The translations under genes were made by a program, and so were the position numbers. A stretch of DNA of 64,000 nt, taken from positions 36,886,168-36,950,167 of the forward strand of contig NC_092569.1 of the NCBI RefSeq assembly GCF_037975245.1, written 5' to 3'. The first letter of the stretch is position 1. Each line of letters begins with the position of its first letter. Source of the DNA: Apostichopus japonicus (taxonomy: Eukaryota > Echinodermata > Holothuroidea > Aspidochirotida > Stichopodidae). Shown here piece by piece: positions 38,301 to 50,322 of this stretch. The notes under the pieces were generated by a model that did no database searches, was not told where the DNA came from, and saw only the letters and a list, made by a program, of their open reading frames with translations.

Positions 38301-41300
38301 AATGTATAGCTTGAAGCATGACCTTGAAAGGCTTCACTTTCTAATCTCTCTTTGCCAGATACTTTGAGAAGCAATTGGATATAGTTGCAGACACCAATCT
38401 TCCAATGTTTCTTCACTGTAGGGCAGCTCATGCTGATTTTATAGGTTAGTTTTACATTTTTTTCTGTGAAAGCAAGTAGTGACCTTCTAACCAGGAACTA
38501 TATACCTGATTCTGATTCTGTCCTATAATAAGAACAATGAAGACAATAGACTGAAGAATGCTAAACAACCTGTCTAAATGTCCTCTCTGATTCTGTCCTA
38601 TAATGAAAGCAATGAAGACATTAGACTGAAGAATGCTAAACAACCTGTCTAAATATCCTCTCTGATTCTGTCCTATCATAAGAACAATGAAGACAATAGA
38701 CTGAAGAATGCTAATCAACCAGTCTAAATGTCCTCTCTGATTCTGTCCTATCATAAGAACAATGAAGACAATAGACTGAAGAATGCTAATCAACCAGTCT
38801 AAATGTCCTCTCTGATTCTGTCCTATAATGAAAGCAATGAAGACATTAGACTGAAGAATGCCAAACAACCAGTCTAAATGTCCTCTCTGATTCTGTCCAA
38901 CAGTAAGAACAATGAAGACAATAGACTGAAGAATGCTAATCAACCAGTCTAAATGTCCTCTCTGATTCTGTCCTATAATAAGAACAATGAAGACAATAGA
39001 CTGAAGAATGCTAAACAACCTGTCTAAATGTCCTCTCTGATTCTGTCCTATAATAAGAACAATGGAGACAATAGACTGAAGAATGCTAAACAACCAGTCT
39101 AAATGTCCTCTCTGATTCTGTCCTATAATGAAAGCAATGAAGACATTAGACTAAAGAATGCTAAACAACCTGTCTAAATGTCCTCTCTGATTCTGTCCTA
39201 TAATAAGAACAATGAAGACAATAGACTGAAGATTGCTAAACAACCTGTCTAAATGTCCTCTCTGATTCTGTCCTATAATAAGATCAATGAAGACAATAGA
39301 CTGAAGAATGCTAAACAACCTGTCTAAATGTCCTCTTTGATTCTGTCCAACAGTGAGAACAATGAAGACAATAGACTGAAGAATGCTAAACAACCAGTCT
39401 AAATGTTCTCTCTGACTCTGTCCTATAATAAGAACAATGAAGACATTAGACTGAAGAATGCTAAACAACCAGCCTTAATGTCCTCTCTGATTCTGTCCTA
39501 TAATGAGAACAATGAAGACATTAGACTGAAGAATGCTAAACAACCAGTCTAAATGTCCTCTCTGATTCTGTCCTATAATAAGAACAATGAAGACAATAGA
39601 CTGAAGAATGCTAAACAACCAGTCTAAATGTCCTCTCTGATTCTGTCCTATAATAAGAACAATGAAGACAATAGACTGAAAAATGCTAAACAACCAGTCT
39701 AAATGTCCTCTTTGATTCTGTCCTATAATAAGAACAATGGAGACAATAGACTGAAGAATGCTAAACAACCAGTCTAAATGTCCTCTCTGATTCTGTCCTA
39801 TAATAAGAACAATGAAGACAATCGACTGAAGAATGCTAAACAACCAGTCTAAATGTCCTCTCTGATTCTGTCCTATAATGAGAACAATGAAGACAATAGA
39901 CTGAAGAATGCTAAACCACCAGTCTAAATGTCCTCTCTGATTCTGTCCTATAATAAGAACAATGGAGACAATAGACTGAAGAATGCTAAACCACCAGTCT
40001 AAATGTCCTCTCTGATTCTGTCCTATAATAAGAACAATGAAGACAGTAGACTGAAGAATGCTAAACAACCTGTCTAAATGTCCTCACTGATTCTGTCCTA
40101 TAATGAAAGCAATGAAGACATTAGACTGAAGAATGCCAAACAACCAGTCTAAATGTCCTCTCTGATTCTGTCCAACAGTAAGAACAATGAAGACAATAGA
40201 CTGAAGAATGCTAATCAACCAGTCTAAATGTCCTCTCTGATTCTGTCCTATAATAAGAACAATGAAGACAATAGACTGAAGAATGCTAAACAACCTGTCT
40301 AAATGTCCTCTCTGATTCTGTCCTATAATAAGAACAATGGAGACAATAGACTGAAGAATGCTAAACAACCAGTCTAAATGTCCTCTCTGATTCTGTCCTA
40401 TAATGAAAGCAATGAAGACATTAGACTAAAGAATGCTAAACAACCTGTCTAAATGTCCTCTCTGATTCTGTCCTATAATAAGAACAATGAAGACAATAGA
40501 CTGAAGATTGCTAAACAACCTGTCTAAATGTCCTCTCTGATTCTGTCCTATAATAAGATCAATGAAGACAATAGACTGAAGAATGCTAAACAACCTGTCT
40601 AAATGTCCTCTTTGATTCTGTCCAACAGTGAGAACAATGAAGACAATAGACTGAAGAATGCTAAACAACCAGTCTAAATGTTCTCTCTGACTCTGTCCTA
40701 TAATAAGAACAATGAAGACATTAGACTGAAGAATGCTAAACAACCAGCCTTAATGTCCTCTCTGATTCTGTCCTATAATGAGAGCAATGAAGACATTAGA
40801 CTGAAAAATGCTAAACAACCAGTCTAAATGTCCTCTCTGATTCTGTCCTATAATAAGAACAATGAAGACAATAGACTGAAGAATGCTAAACAACCAGTCT
40901 AAATGTCCTCTCTGATTCTGTCCTATAATAAGAACAATGAAGACAATAGACTGAAGAATGCTAAACAACCAGTCTAAATGTCCTCTTTGATTCTGTCCTA
41001 TAATAAGAACAATGAAGACAATAGACTGAAGAATGCTAAACAACCAGTCTAAATGTCCTCTCTGATTCTGTCCTATCATAAGAACAATGAAGACAATAGA
41101 CTGAAGAATGCTAAACAACCAGTCTAAATGTCCTCTCTGATTCTGTCCTATAATAAGAACAATGAAGACAATAGACTGAAGATTGCTAAACAACCTGTCT
41201 AAATGTCCTCTCTGATTCTGTCCTATAATAAGAACAATGAAGACAATAGACTGAAGATTGCTAAACAACCTGTCTAAATGTCCTCTCTGATTCTGTCCTA

Positions 41301-44300
41301 TAATAAGATCAATGAAGACAATAGACTGAAGAATGCTAAACAACCTGTCTAAATGTCCTCTTTGATTCTGTCCAACAGTGAGAACAATGAAGACAATAGA
41401 CTGAAGAATGCTAAACAACCAGTCTAAATGTTCTCTCTGACTCTGTCCTATAATAAGAACAATGAAGACATTAGACTGAAGAATGCTAAACAACCAGCCT
41501 TAATGTCCTCTCTGATTCTGTCCTATAATGAGAGCAATGAAGACATTAGACTGAAGAATGCTAAACAACCAGTCTAAATGTCCTCTCTGATTCTGTCCTA
41601 TAATAAGAACAATGAAGACAATAGACTGAAGAATGCTAAACAACCAGTCTAAATGTCCTCTCTGATTCTGTCCTATAATAAGAACAATGAAGACAATAGA
41701 CTGAAGAATGCTAAACAACCAGTCTAAATGTCCTCTCTGATTCTGTCCTATAATTAGAACAATGAAGACAATAGACTGAAGAATGCTAAATTGTTCTTGT
41801 TCAAGTAGCTTGTATTTCTTTCCTTTGTTCAGATATCATAAAGAGAAACAGAGACATGCTTTGTGGAGGAGTGGTAAGTCCCTTACTACTATTATAATTA
41901 ATTAGTTGCTAATCTGACCCATGAGTGTAGTTAGAGCTTGTATAATGATGGAAGGTGTTGGTCAGTTACTTGATGATCACTTGAGTTCACATTCTGCTTC
42001 TTTGCAGAGTACATTAAAATATCTCCTGATGTGTCACTGCTCAGCTGAATGCAACACAGCAGGTCACTGTCATGTGACTCTCACACAGCATGAGACTGTC
42101 ACACATGACATGCTACTGCTATGTGGTAGATGACTCATGTTGCTTGTATCACACAATGTGACTGTCACATGACACAGAACTGCTATGTGGTAGGTGACTC
42201 ATGTTGCTTGTATCACATGGTGTGTGACTGCCACACGACACACAACTGCTATGTGCTAGGTGACTCATGTTGCTTGTATCACACAATGTGACTGTCACAT
42301 GACACACAACTGCTATGTGCTAGGTGACTCATGGTGCTTGTATCACACAATGTGACTGTCACATGACACACAACTGCTGTGTGGTAGGTGACTCATGTTG
42401 CTTGTATCACATGTTGTGTGACTGTCACATGACACACAACTGCTATGTGCTAGGTGACTCATGGTGCTTGTATCACACAATGTGACTGTCACATGACACA
42501 CAACTGCTGTGTGGTAGGTGACTCATGTTGCTTGTATCACATGTTGTGTGACTGTCACATGACACACAACTGCTGTGTGGTAGGTGACTCATGTTGCTTG
42601 TATCACATGTTGTGTGACTGTCACATGACACACAACTGCTATGTGCTAGGTGACTCATGTTGCTTGTATCACACAATGTGACTCACATGACACACAACTG
42701 CTGTGTGGTAGGTGTCTCATGTTGCTTGTATCACATGGTGTGTGACTGTCACATGACACACAACTGCTATGTGGTAGGCGACTCATGTTGCTTGTATCAC
42801 ATTGTGTGTGACTGTCACATGACACACAACTGCTATGTGTTAGGTGACTCATGTTGCTTTATCACATAGTGTGTGACTGTCACATGACACACAACTGCTA
42901 TGTGGTAGGTGACTCATGTTGCTTGTGTCACACAATGTGACTCACATGACATGCAAATGCTATGTGCTAGGTGACTTGTGTTGCTTATAACACATGGTGT
43001 GTGACTGTCACAGAATATGTGACTGCTGTGAACAGAGGAATGCCATGAACCATGTGTAGAACAAATAAATGCTCGGATTTACTCAATCAGGAGCATTTTG
43101 TTTGCAATCCGTTTAAGAGCAATTTGTGCGAAAAGTTTTGATTGTTGATATCTGTTTCCAATAAGGTTCATTCCTTTGATGGATCTAAAGAAGAGGCAAA
43201 GATGATGTTAGAGCTTGGATTCTATATCGGCATCAATGGTTGGTGAGTATCTTGAAGGGAGAGGTTGTGGAGGCAGCATGTCATTCTGTCTTGTGGATAT
43301 TGGATGAGGATTTATATTACAGTAGCCAGGTATGACTTGTGAGATTTCCTATACTTAAAGATGTTAAGTTATGATATTTAACTAACATCTGGTTAATCTT
43401 TATTATCTACTTGGAGAACTATCAAATACTTACAAAAACTAAATTAATAGCAGTTAAAAACTGTGTAAAACTGTTTTTGTTTCGATGGCTGCTTAACACC
43501 ATAATATTAATAACATTAGATTGCCAGCACTTCTAAATCAGATTATCACTGTTGCTCACACCCTATGGTTAGTATAGGTTACTTCAGGCTGGAAGTTTGC
43601 TTTCTCAGAAGTTTTGGTCGTTATTTTGTTGAGGGATGTTTACACCGAAGGGTATGTTGTCATACCATACATGATCTGATTCGTTTGCTTTGAATTGGCT
43701 TAATCAGATAGCTGGGATCGGGATTAATCTTTCCCAGAGAAGATTTCTTTTTTGGCAACTGATATTCATCCATCAGTTATTTTACTATTTATGTTATGAA
43801 TGAACTTCGATCAACACTTGACTTTTCACAAATTATAGTCAGACTTTTGTAATCTAGTCTATTTACAGCTAATAAATACCATTCTGATTAAGCCACCTTG
43901 TCAAAAGTAGAAAGCTGAGGGGACTGCAGCATCATGCAGCAAGGCTGCGTAAGACTTGGAATGCTTTACAGTTGCATACAATAGGCTCAGCTGCTCTGAG
44001 GATATTTGCTATTTATTTATCCTAGCTGAGCAGGATTTTGCAGCAGCTACAGCATTTCTTTTGTAAGACTTGGAAAGCCCTACAGTTGCAAACAACAGGC
44101 TCAGCTGCTCTGAGGATATTTGCTATTTATTTATCCTAGCTGAGCAGGATTTTTCAGCAGCTACAGCATTTCTTTTGACATGTTGCCTTACAGATGGTTT
44201 GTATTGCTCCATATTGTGTAATTACATTAATTACATATTACATTGATTACATTAATAACATATTTACAGCTCATTGAAGACACAAGAGAACCTTGATACA

Positions 44301-47300
44301 ATGTGCAGTAATTACATTAATTACATATTACATCGATTACATTACTTACATATTTACAGCTCATTGAAGACACAAGAGAACCTTAATACAATGTGCAGTA
44401 ATTACATTAATTACATATTACATTGATTACATTAATAACATATTTACAGCTCATTGAAGACACAAGAGAACCTTGATACAATGTGCAGTAATTACATTAA
44501 TTACATATTACATTGATTACCTTACTTACATATTTACAGCTCATTGAAGACACAAGAGAACCTTAATACAATGTGCAGTAATTACATTAATTACATATTA
44601 CATTGATTACATTAATAACATATTTACAGCTCATTGAAGACACAAGAGAACCTTGATACAATGTGCAGTAATTACATTAATTACATATTACATTGATTAC
44701 CTTACTTACATATTTACAGCTCATTGAAGACACAAGAGAACCTTGATACAATGTGCAGTATCCCAGCTGACAGGCTGATGATAGAAACAGGTAAGGTATG
44801 CTTGTTTGGGCCACGATTCTTATTGGTGAGTAATCTCTTCAATACTCAATGCAGGGAACAGGAAGAGAGGGGATAGGACATCCTGCATGTTATGATTGGA
44901 TGGGTACGATGAGGAGGAGAGAGGACAGGGTATCCTACATGTTACGATTGGATGGGTACAATTAATAGGAGAGAGCACAGGGTATCCTGCATGTTATGAT
45001 TGGATGGGTACAATTAATAGGAGAGAGGACAGGGTATCCTGCATGTTATGATTGGATGGGTACAATTAATAGGAGAGAGGACGGTATCCTGCATGTTATG
45101 ATTGGATGGGTACAATGAGGAGGAGAGAGGACAGGGTATCCTGCATGTTATGATTGGATGGGTACAATTAATAGGAGAGAGGACAGGGTATCCTGCATGT
45201 TATGATTGGATGGGTACAATTAATAGGAGAGAGGACAGGGTATCCTGCATGTTATGATTGGATGGGTACAATTAATAGGAGAGAGGACAGGGTATCCTGC
45301 ATGTTATGATTGGATGGGTACAATTAATAGGAGAGAGGACAGGGTATCCTGCATGTTATGATTGGATGGGTACAATTAATAGGATAGAGGACAGGGTATC
45401 CTGCATGTTATGATTGGATGGGTACAATTAATAGGATAGAGGACAGGGTATCCTGCATGTTATGATTGGATGGGTACAATTAATAGGAGAGAGGACAGGG
45501 TATCCTGCATGTTATGATTGGATTGGTACAATGAGGAGGAGAGGAGAGAGGACATTGTATCCTGTTATGATTGGATGGGTACATTAAGGAGGAGAGAGGA
45601 GAGGACATCCTGTTATGATTGGATGGTTACATTGAAGAGGAGAGAGGATAGGACATCCTGCATGTTATGATTGGATGGGTACAATGAGGAGGAGAGAGGA
45701 TAGGATATGCTTCATGCTATGATTTGGAGTACCACTTCAGATCAAGACACTGGGTTGCTGATACTGTTTTAGGAATTCTCTGTGATTCAGGAAAATCATT
45801 TTTCTTAACTGATAGAGGATGGTTGGTGAATGTTACAAAGGTTAATCAAATGTGGTGACATTTTATCTGTAATTTTTCCTAACTTCTCTTGTTTGTTATC
45901 ATTCCTCAGATGCACCTTGGTGCGAAGTAAAAGCATCACACGCTGGTAGTAAGTTTGTGAAAACTTACTTTCCAACAAAGAAGAAAGAAAAGTGGGAAAA
46001 GAATCACTGTGTAAAGAGCAGGAATGAACCAGTTCATATAATGTGAGTATGTTGGCATGCTGTGTAAAGAGCAGGAATGAACCAGTTCATATAATGTGAG
46101 TATGTTCACATGCTGCATAAAGAGCAGGAATGAACCAGTTCATATAATGTGAGTATGTTGGCATGCTGTGTAAAGAGCAGGAATGAACCAGTTCATATAA
46201 TGTGAGTATGTTCACATGCCTAAAGAGCAGGAATGAACCAGTTCATATAATGTGAGTATGTTGGCATGCTGTGTAAAGAGCAGGACTGAAGCAGTTCATA
46301 TTATGTGAGTATCTTCACATGCTGTTTAAAGAGCAGGAATGAACCAGTTCATATAATGTGAGTATGTTCACATGCTGTGTAAAAAGCAGGACTGAAGCAG
46401 TTCATATTATGTGAGTATCTTCACATGCTGTTTAAAGAGCAGGAATGAACCAGTTCATATAATGTGAGTATGTTCATATGCTGTGTTAAGAGCAGGAATG
46501 AATCAGTTCATACAATGTGAGTATGTTCATATGGTTCAAAACATCAGGAACCAGTGTTAATTTGACCAGCTTGCATTGGAGCAACAAAACTAATGATATA
46601 TGCTACACATAACCCATCAGTACAGGTTCTACACTATTCGTTACACACCAGAGAATCTTCAGTTGGAGTGGCTGGAATACTTAGTAGAACAGATCAACTC
46701 ATCAAAGAGAAAATTTGTTTGGAAATCAAAAAACTTGCATGGCTCCAATAAAATAATTCACAATTCTAACAATTTTCAAGGTCAGATGTTAATTGATGTC
46801 ATCCTAAATGCACTGTAGCTGATATCAAATTTAAAGAAAATATTTTGTCAAAAGACATATTTAAGCAAAGAATTTATGACTTGACCTGAGCTGACAACTG
46901 AGGTAAATTTGATTTGGTCTTATTGGAGTGTTCCAGATATTTATCCAGGTAATTCTTTCAACAACTGGAAGAAAATGTAGTAAAATATTACGTGCAACAA
47001 ATTTTCAATTCGATTTTTCATTTCTGCCTAAAGTCATTCTTTAGATTCTAGAGTTTCAAATGTCCAGAGAGAAACACATTTACTCTGTATTAACATCACA
47101 GCACTTGCAGATACAAAACATGAAACTTAAACCCATTTGATTCATTGCTTTCATTAACATTATCAACACATCAAAACATTCTGCAACTCTGTCTATCGAA
47201 CAATGAGAATAGATCTACTCTTGGAAATTACTTAAATTACAGAATTATTTTATCCTATTTACTGTAGATATGATACCAAAACAATTAAAACTGACATATG

Positions 47301-47592
47301 AGATGTCCAGATGTAAGAATGTCAAGTTGCACAGCTGTGATGATTTTAGCAATTCCAACAAAAAAATGATTCAAAGTTAAAAATTAATAAGAAATTGTCC
47401 GATTGGTTATAATGATGGTTTATGAATTGTTTCAGAATGTTTTTGTTAAGTAACTAAGAGGACTGATTTTTAAACTTTCTCTTCTTCAGACAAGTACTGG
47501 AGGTCATGGCAGGAGCCAGAGGTGATGAACCAGAAGAATTAGCTAACACTATGTATGAAAACACAGAGCAATTGTTCTTTGGTAAGAGGTGA
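32369..47592 (+). CDS. TATDN1: TatD-family deoxyribonuclease, 12 exons (5' exon missing)
   Basis: A metal-dependent 3' exonuclease/DNase of the TatD family (TIM-barrel amidohydrolase fold), implicated in DNA degradation and repair. Exons: 32369-32389, 33219-33263, 34092-34141, 34646-34709, 36311-36460, 37902-37944, 38359-38444, 41833-41873, 43166-43242, 44720-44790, 45910-46042, 47490-47592 (stop TGA). All phases join into one frame of about 294 codons, close to the vertebrate TATDN1 length. Family signatures are [54 protein letters not shown] and LMIETDAPWC; the E, H, H and D expected for metal binding are present. Introns are packed with minisatellites. Two repeat arrays include exon 10's acceptor and exon 11's donor. 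The first exon was not found. Confidence 0.93.
32764..32905 (+). repeat. 20-bp minisatellite in TATDN1 intron
   Basis: Seven near-identical copies of 'ttatgtggtccagttttgct', the last with one extra G. The repeat lies between the microexon and the next exon. Confidence 0.95.
33333..33582 (+). repeat. 125-bp direct tandem duplication in TATDN1 intron
   Basis: The block starting 'gttacagcacaactaatacc' is repeated once, 125 bases apart, with very few differences, which indicates a recent duplication. Confidence 0.9.
36672..37378 (+). repeat. AT-rich 17-19-bp minisatellite in TATDN1 intron
   Basis: Irregular tandem copies of 'gtaggtatctatatata' with variants (gtagttatctatatata, gttggtatctatata) fill about 700 bases between exons 5 and 6. 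Confidence 0.9.
38500..41790. repeat. 75-bp minisatellite array with higher-order structure
   Basis: About 44 copies of a 75-base unit (for example 'tgtcctctctgattctgtcc', then 'tataataagaacaatgaaga', then 'caatagactgaagaatgcta') fill the intron between exons 7 and 8. Because 75 is divisible by three, frames stay open on the minus strand (25-residue repeats). These are not genes. Variant units recur at 1,275 bases (17 units) between about 39151 and 40426 and again 750 bases on, so larger blocks were duplicated. Confidence 0.95.
42050..43015 (+). repeat. About 64-bp minisatellite in TATDN1 intron
   Basis: About 14 copies of a unit containing 'ggtgactcatgttgcttgta' followed by 'tcaca' and 'gtgactgtcacatgacacac' then 'aactgctatgtg'. 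It lies between exons 8 and 9. Confidence 0.93.
43915..44180 (+). repeat. About 120-bp tandem duplication in TATDN1 intron
   Basis: Two copies of a block running from 'gtaagacttgga' through 'ggctcagctgctctgaggat' to 'cagcagctacagcatttctt'. It lies between exons 9 and 10. Confidence 0.85.
44215..44758 (+). repeat. 90-bp tandem array carrying copies of exon 10's acceptor and 5' part
   Basis: Six units 90 bases apart, with exon-like starts at 44270, 44360, 44450, 44540, 44630 and 44720. Each contains 'tatttacag' plus 38 bases of exon 10. The first five are followed by 'gtaatta', a possible donor. Only the last unit (44720) continues into the full exon. Confidence 0.95.
44865..45720 (+). repeat. 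50-bp minisatellite in TATDN1 intron
   Basis: About 16 copies of a 50-base unit, 'gagaggacagggtatcctgc' then 'atgttatgattggatgggta' then 'caattaatag'. The outer copies are more diverged. It lies between exons 10 and 11. Confidence 0.95.
46010..46530 (+). repeat. 53-bp tandem array carrying copies of exon 11's end and donor
   Basis: About ten copies of a 50-54-base unit, 'taaagagcaggaatgaacca' then 'gttcatataatgtgagtatg'. The first copy is the true 3' end of exon 11 with its donor at 46043. The others form the start of the intron. Confidence 0.95.
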
Positions 47593-47824
47593 CCCCCATC
47601 ACCATGGAAACCAGGACTACGTCTCAAACTTGGGACTGTAGCTGATAATTAATCCTAATAACCCTCTGAAGACAAGATGTAATGTGATGAGCAGCCTTCA
47701 CAGATTTAATCCCTCTGTGCAACAACATTGCAGTTTTCTGTATTTATTGATACAGGCAACAATTAAAATCAGGGGTGTCTGCCTCTCCAACAAGTCTGCC
47801 TCTCCTTACATAGTGAATTATTAT

Positions 47825-48998
47825 ATGTCCAGTGTATTACTATACAGTATACAGTGTCTTATTATACAGTGTATTACTCTATATTGTTTTATTATACAGT
47901 GTGTTATTATACAGTGAATTAGTATAGAGTGTGTTACTATACAATATATTACTATATAGTGTATTACTATATAGTGTATTACTATATAGTGTATTATTAT
48001 ACACTGTATTATTATACAGTGTGTTACTATACAGTGTGTTATTATACACTGTATTATTATACAGTGTGTTACTATACAGTGTGTTATTATACAGTGTATT
48101 ATTATACAGTGTATTATTATATAGTGTATTATTATATAGTGTATTATTATATAGTGTATTATTATACAGTGTGTTATTATACAGTGTATTATTATACACT
48201 GTATTATTATACAGTGTGTTACTATACAGTGTGTTATTATACAGTGTATTATTATACAGTGTATTATTATACACTGTATTATTATACAGTGTGTTATTAT
48301 ACAGTGTGTTACTATACAGTGTGTTATTATACAGTGTATTATTATATAGTGTATTATTATATAGTGTATTATTATATAGTGTATTATTATACAGTGTGTT
48401 ATTATACAGTGTATTATTATACACTGTATTATTATACAGTGTGTTACTATACAGTGTGTTACTATACAGTGTATTACTATACAGTGTATTATTATATAGT
48501 GTATTATTATACAGTGTATTATTATACAGTGTATTATTATACAGTGTATTATTATACAGTGTGTTACTATACAGTGTGTTATTATACAGTGTGTTATTAT
48601 ACAGTGTATTATTATACAGTGTATTATTATATAGTGTATTATTATATAGTGTATTATTATACAGTGTGTTATTATACAGTGTATTATTATACACTGTATT
48701 ATTATACAGTGTGTTACTATACAGTGTGTTATTATACACTGTATTATTATACAGTGTGTTACTATACAGTGTGTTATTATACAGTGTATTATTATACAGT
48801 GTGTTACTATACAGTGTGTTATTATATAGTGTATTATTATACAGTGTATTATTATATAGTGTATTATTATATAGTGTATTATTATATAGTGTATTATTAT
48901 ACAGTGTATTATTATATAGTGTATTATTATATAGTGTATTATTATATAGTGTATTATTATACAGTGTATTACTATACAATGTATTACTATATAATGAT
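47825..48998. repeat. 15-bp satellite array
   Basis: About 78 copies of 'tattattatacagtg' with cag/tag and att/gtt variants begin about 230 bases after the TATDN1 stop codon. The 15-base period leaves several frames open on both strands (repeats of HCI, NNTLY, YYYTV, VLLYS), none of which is a plausible gene. Part may fall in the TATDN1 3' UTR. Confidence 0.95.
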
Positions 48999-49084
48999 AC
49001 AGTGTGTTATTGAAATAAGACAATATATGAAATAAGACAAGCCCATGTATACAAAATAATCAATTAAACCTAAAAACAAGCCTA

Positions 49085-49275
49085 ATATTTTCTCCAATAT
49101 ATCTAGTTTTGAGAAAACCAGTTTGCTGGTACCCAATCTGATGTAAGGAAGCACACCTTTTAATCTAGGGTTAATCGCAATAACTGTTGGGCAATAATCT
49201 TATAATCCGTATTGAGCAGTGTGATAGGCCTATGCCTATAATAAATTGGAGTCCTTATTCGGTTTGAAATTAAAA
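49085..49275 (-). pseudogene. LINE reverse-transcriptase relic
   Basis: On the minus strand, HRPITLLNTDYKIIAQQLL matches the conserved N-terminal RT motif of LINEs (RPISLLNxDYKILAxxLA). After a stop and a frame change, VLPYIR...LVF...ILEKI resembles the next RT motif (VLPxIIxxDQxGF...). The fragment is therefore frameshifted and dead. Family is not resolved; L1/Tx1-like is possible. Confidence 0.65.
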
Positions 49276-50119
49276 GTAAAATATTCCTCTGGTTTGCTCT
49301 GATGCCAGACGACTGCTATATATGATAGCCAGTATTAAAAGACTATACAACAAGCTGTCCTATCATTGTCCAAAAAGTCTCATGAAAACATTTATCCGAT
49401 TATCCATGTTTGTCCTGAGTCTTATCATGTTCCATTGTAAAGAAGGACTGGAGACAAGTTCATATAAAGTAAACTCTCCCGTCACGTGGCAACCACAGGT
49501 AACCTTGCTTTGAATTGGAAGTCCATCATACAAGTATTAGAAAAGCAGCACGTATAAGTGTAGCTAAAATAAACTGTATAATTCAAACACTAAAATAAGT
49601 GTATAAGTAGCAGCACGTATAAGAAGAATAACAGCAGGTATATACTTCTGTAAAACGCCAAAAGTCACACCAACAATTGAGTTCAAAAGTCAAAATAAAG
49701 TCCAAATTTTGAGATTAAGAGCCGAAGAACTTGCAAATTAGGAAAGTAGTCCCTTAACAGAGAATGACATCGAACTAAACAGCAAGCCTGAAGAACAAGT
49801 AAATATTTGATCAAATCTCCCACGGATTTATTTCTCAAAATGACGGGAAAATTAAGGTGGTAGACATTTTGCTATTGAAAAGGAAATTCATGATCATTGC
49901 ATATGATTTGTGCCCAACTGCACAATCTTCAAGATGGCCCCGTTTTGGGCCTTCACATTACAACAAAACTATTTCCTCAACAACCTGTAACATGTATTAA
50001 CCTGTAAAAACGAAATTTCTGTTTATCCAAATATTTCGAATTATTTTGCCTTTTTATTGGCTGCATTCTTTCCACTTGCATAACAAAATTATGTTGACAG
50101 TAGTTGACTGCAAGTTTCT

Positions 50120-50322
50120 CTTCTCTCCTCATTGCCTCATTGGCTTATCAAAGCCGCAAGCTGACTGAAGTCAGTCTCTTAGATTCATATTTAACGTCCA
50201 TGATTACGAATTGTCAATTGTCAACAACTCTGTAACTGGAAGACATACATTAATCTTGGAGTGACTCGAACTGGGGACCTTACGATTTGAAGGCACCTCG
50301 TTAACCACTTAGCTAACACTCC
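50120..50322 (-). mobile_element. tRNA-derived SINE (family 2), full head
   Basis: The minus strand starts GGAGTGTTAGCTAAGTGG then TTAACGAGG (A box) and continues to AGTTCGAGTCACTCC (B box), as in a tRNA gene. The body includes 'ttacagagttgttga' and 'ggacgttaaatatgaatct', shared with the truncated copy at 21598-21790. Confidence 0.78.

Noticed and set aside
38452-41718. Several minus-strand frames of 72-247 residues with a 25-residue repeat (LFSILQS...GQNQRGHLD)
   Set aside because: They are the 75-bp minisatellite read in the one stop-free frame. Variants shift or break it, there is no start context, and it lies in a TATDN1 intron.
42454-42869. Cysteine-rich repeat frames resembling a secreted Cys-rich protein
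   Set aside because: Translation of the 64-bp minisatellite between TATDN1 exons 8 and 9. The Cys spacing reflects the repeat, and no signal peptide or splice support exists.
47821-49035. Four overlapping frames of 360-400 residues on both strands
   Set aside because: All come from the 15-bp satellite, where a period divisible by three keeps frames open. There is no complexity or domain.
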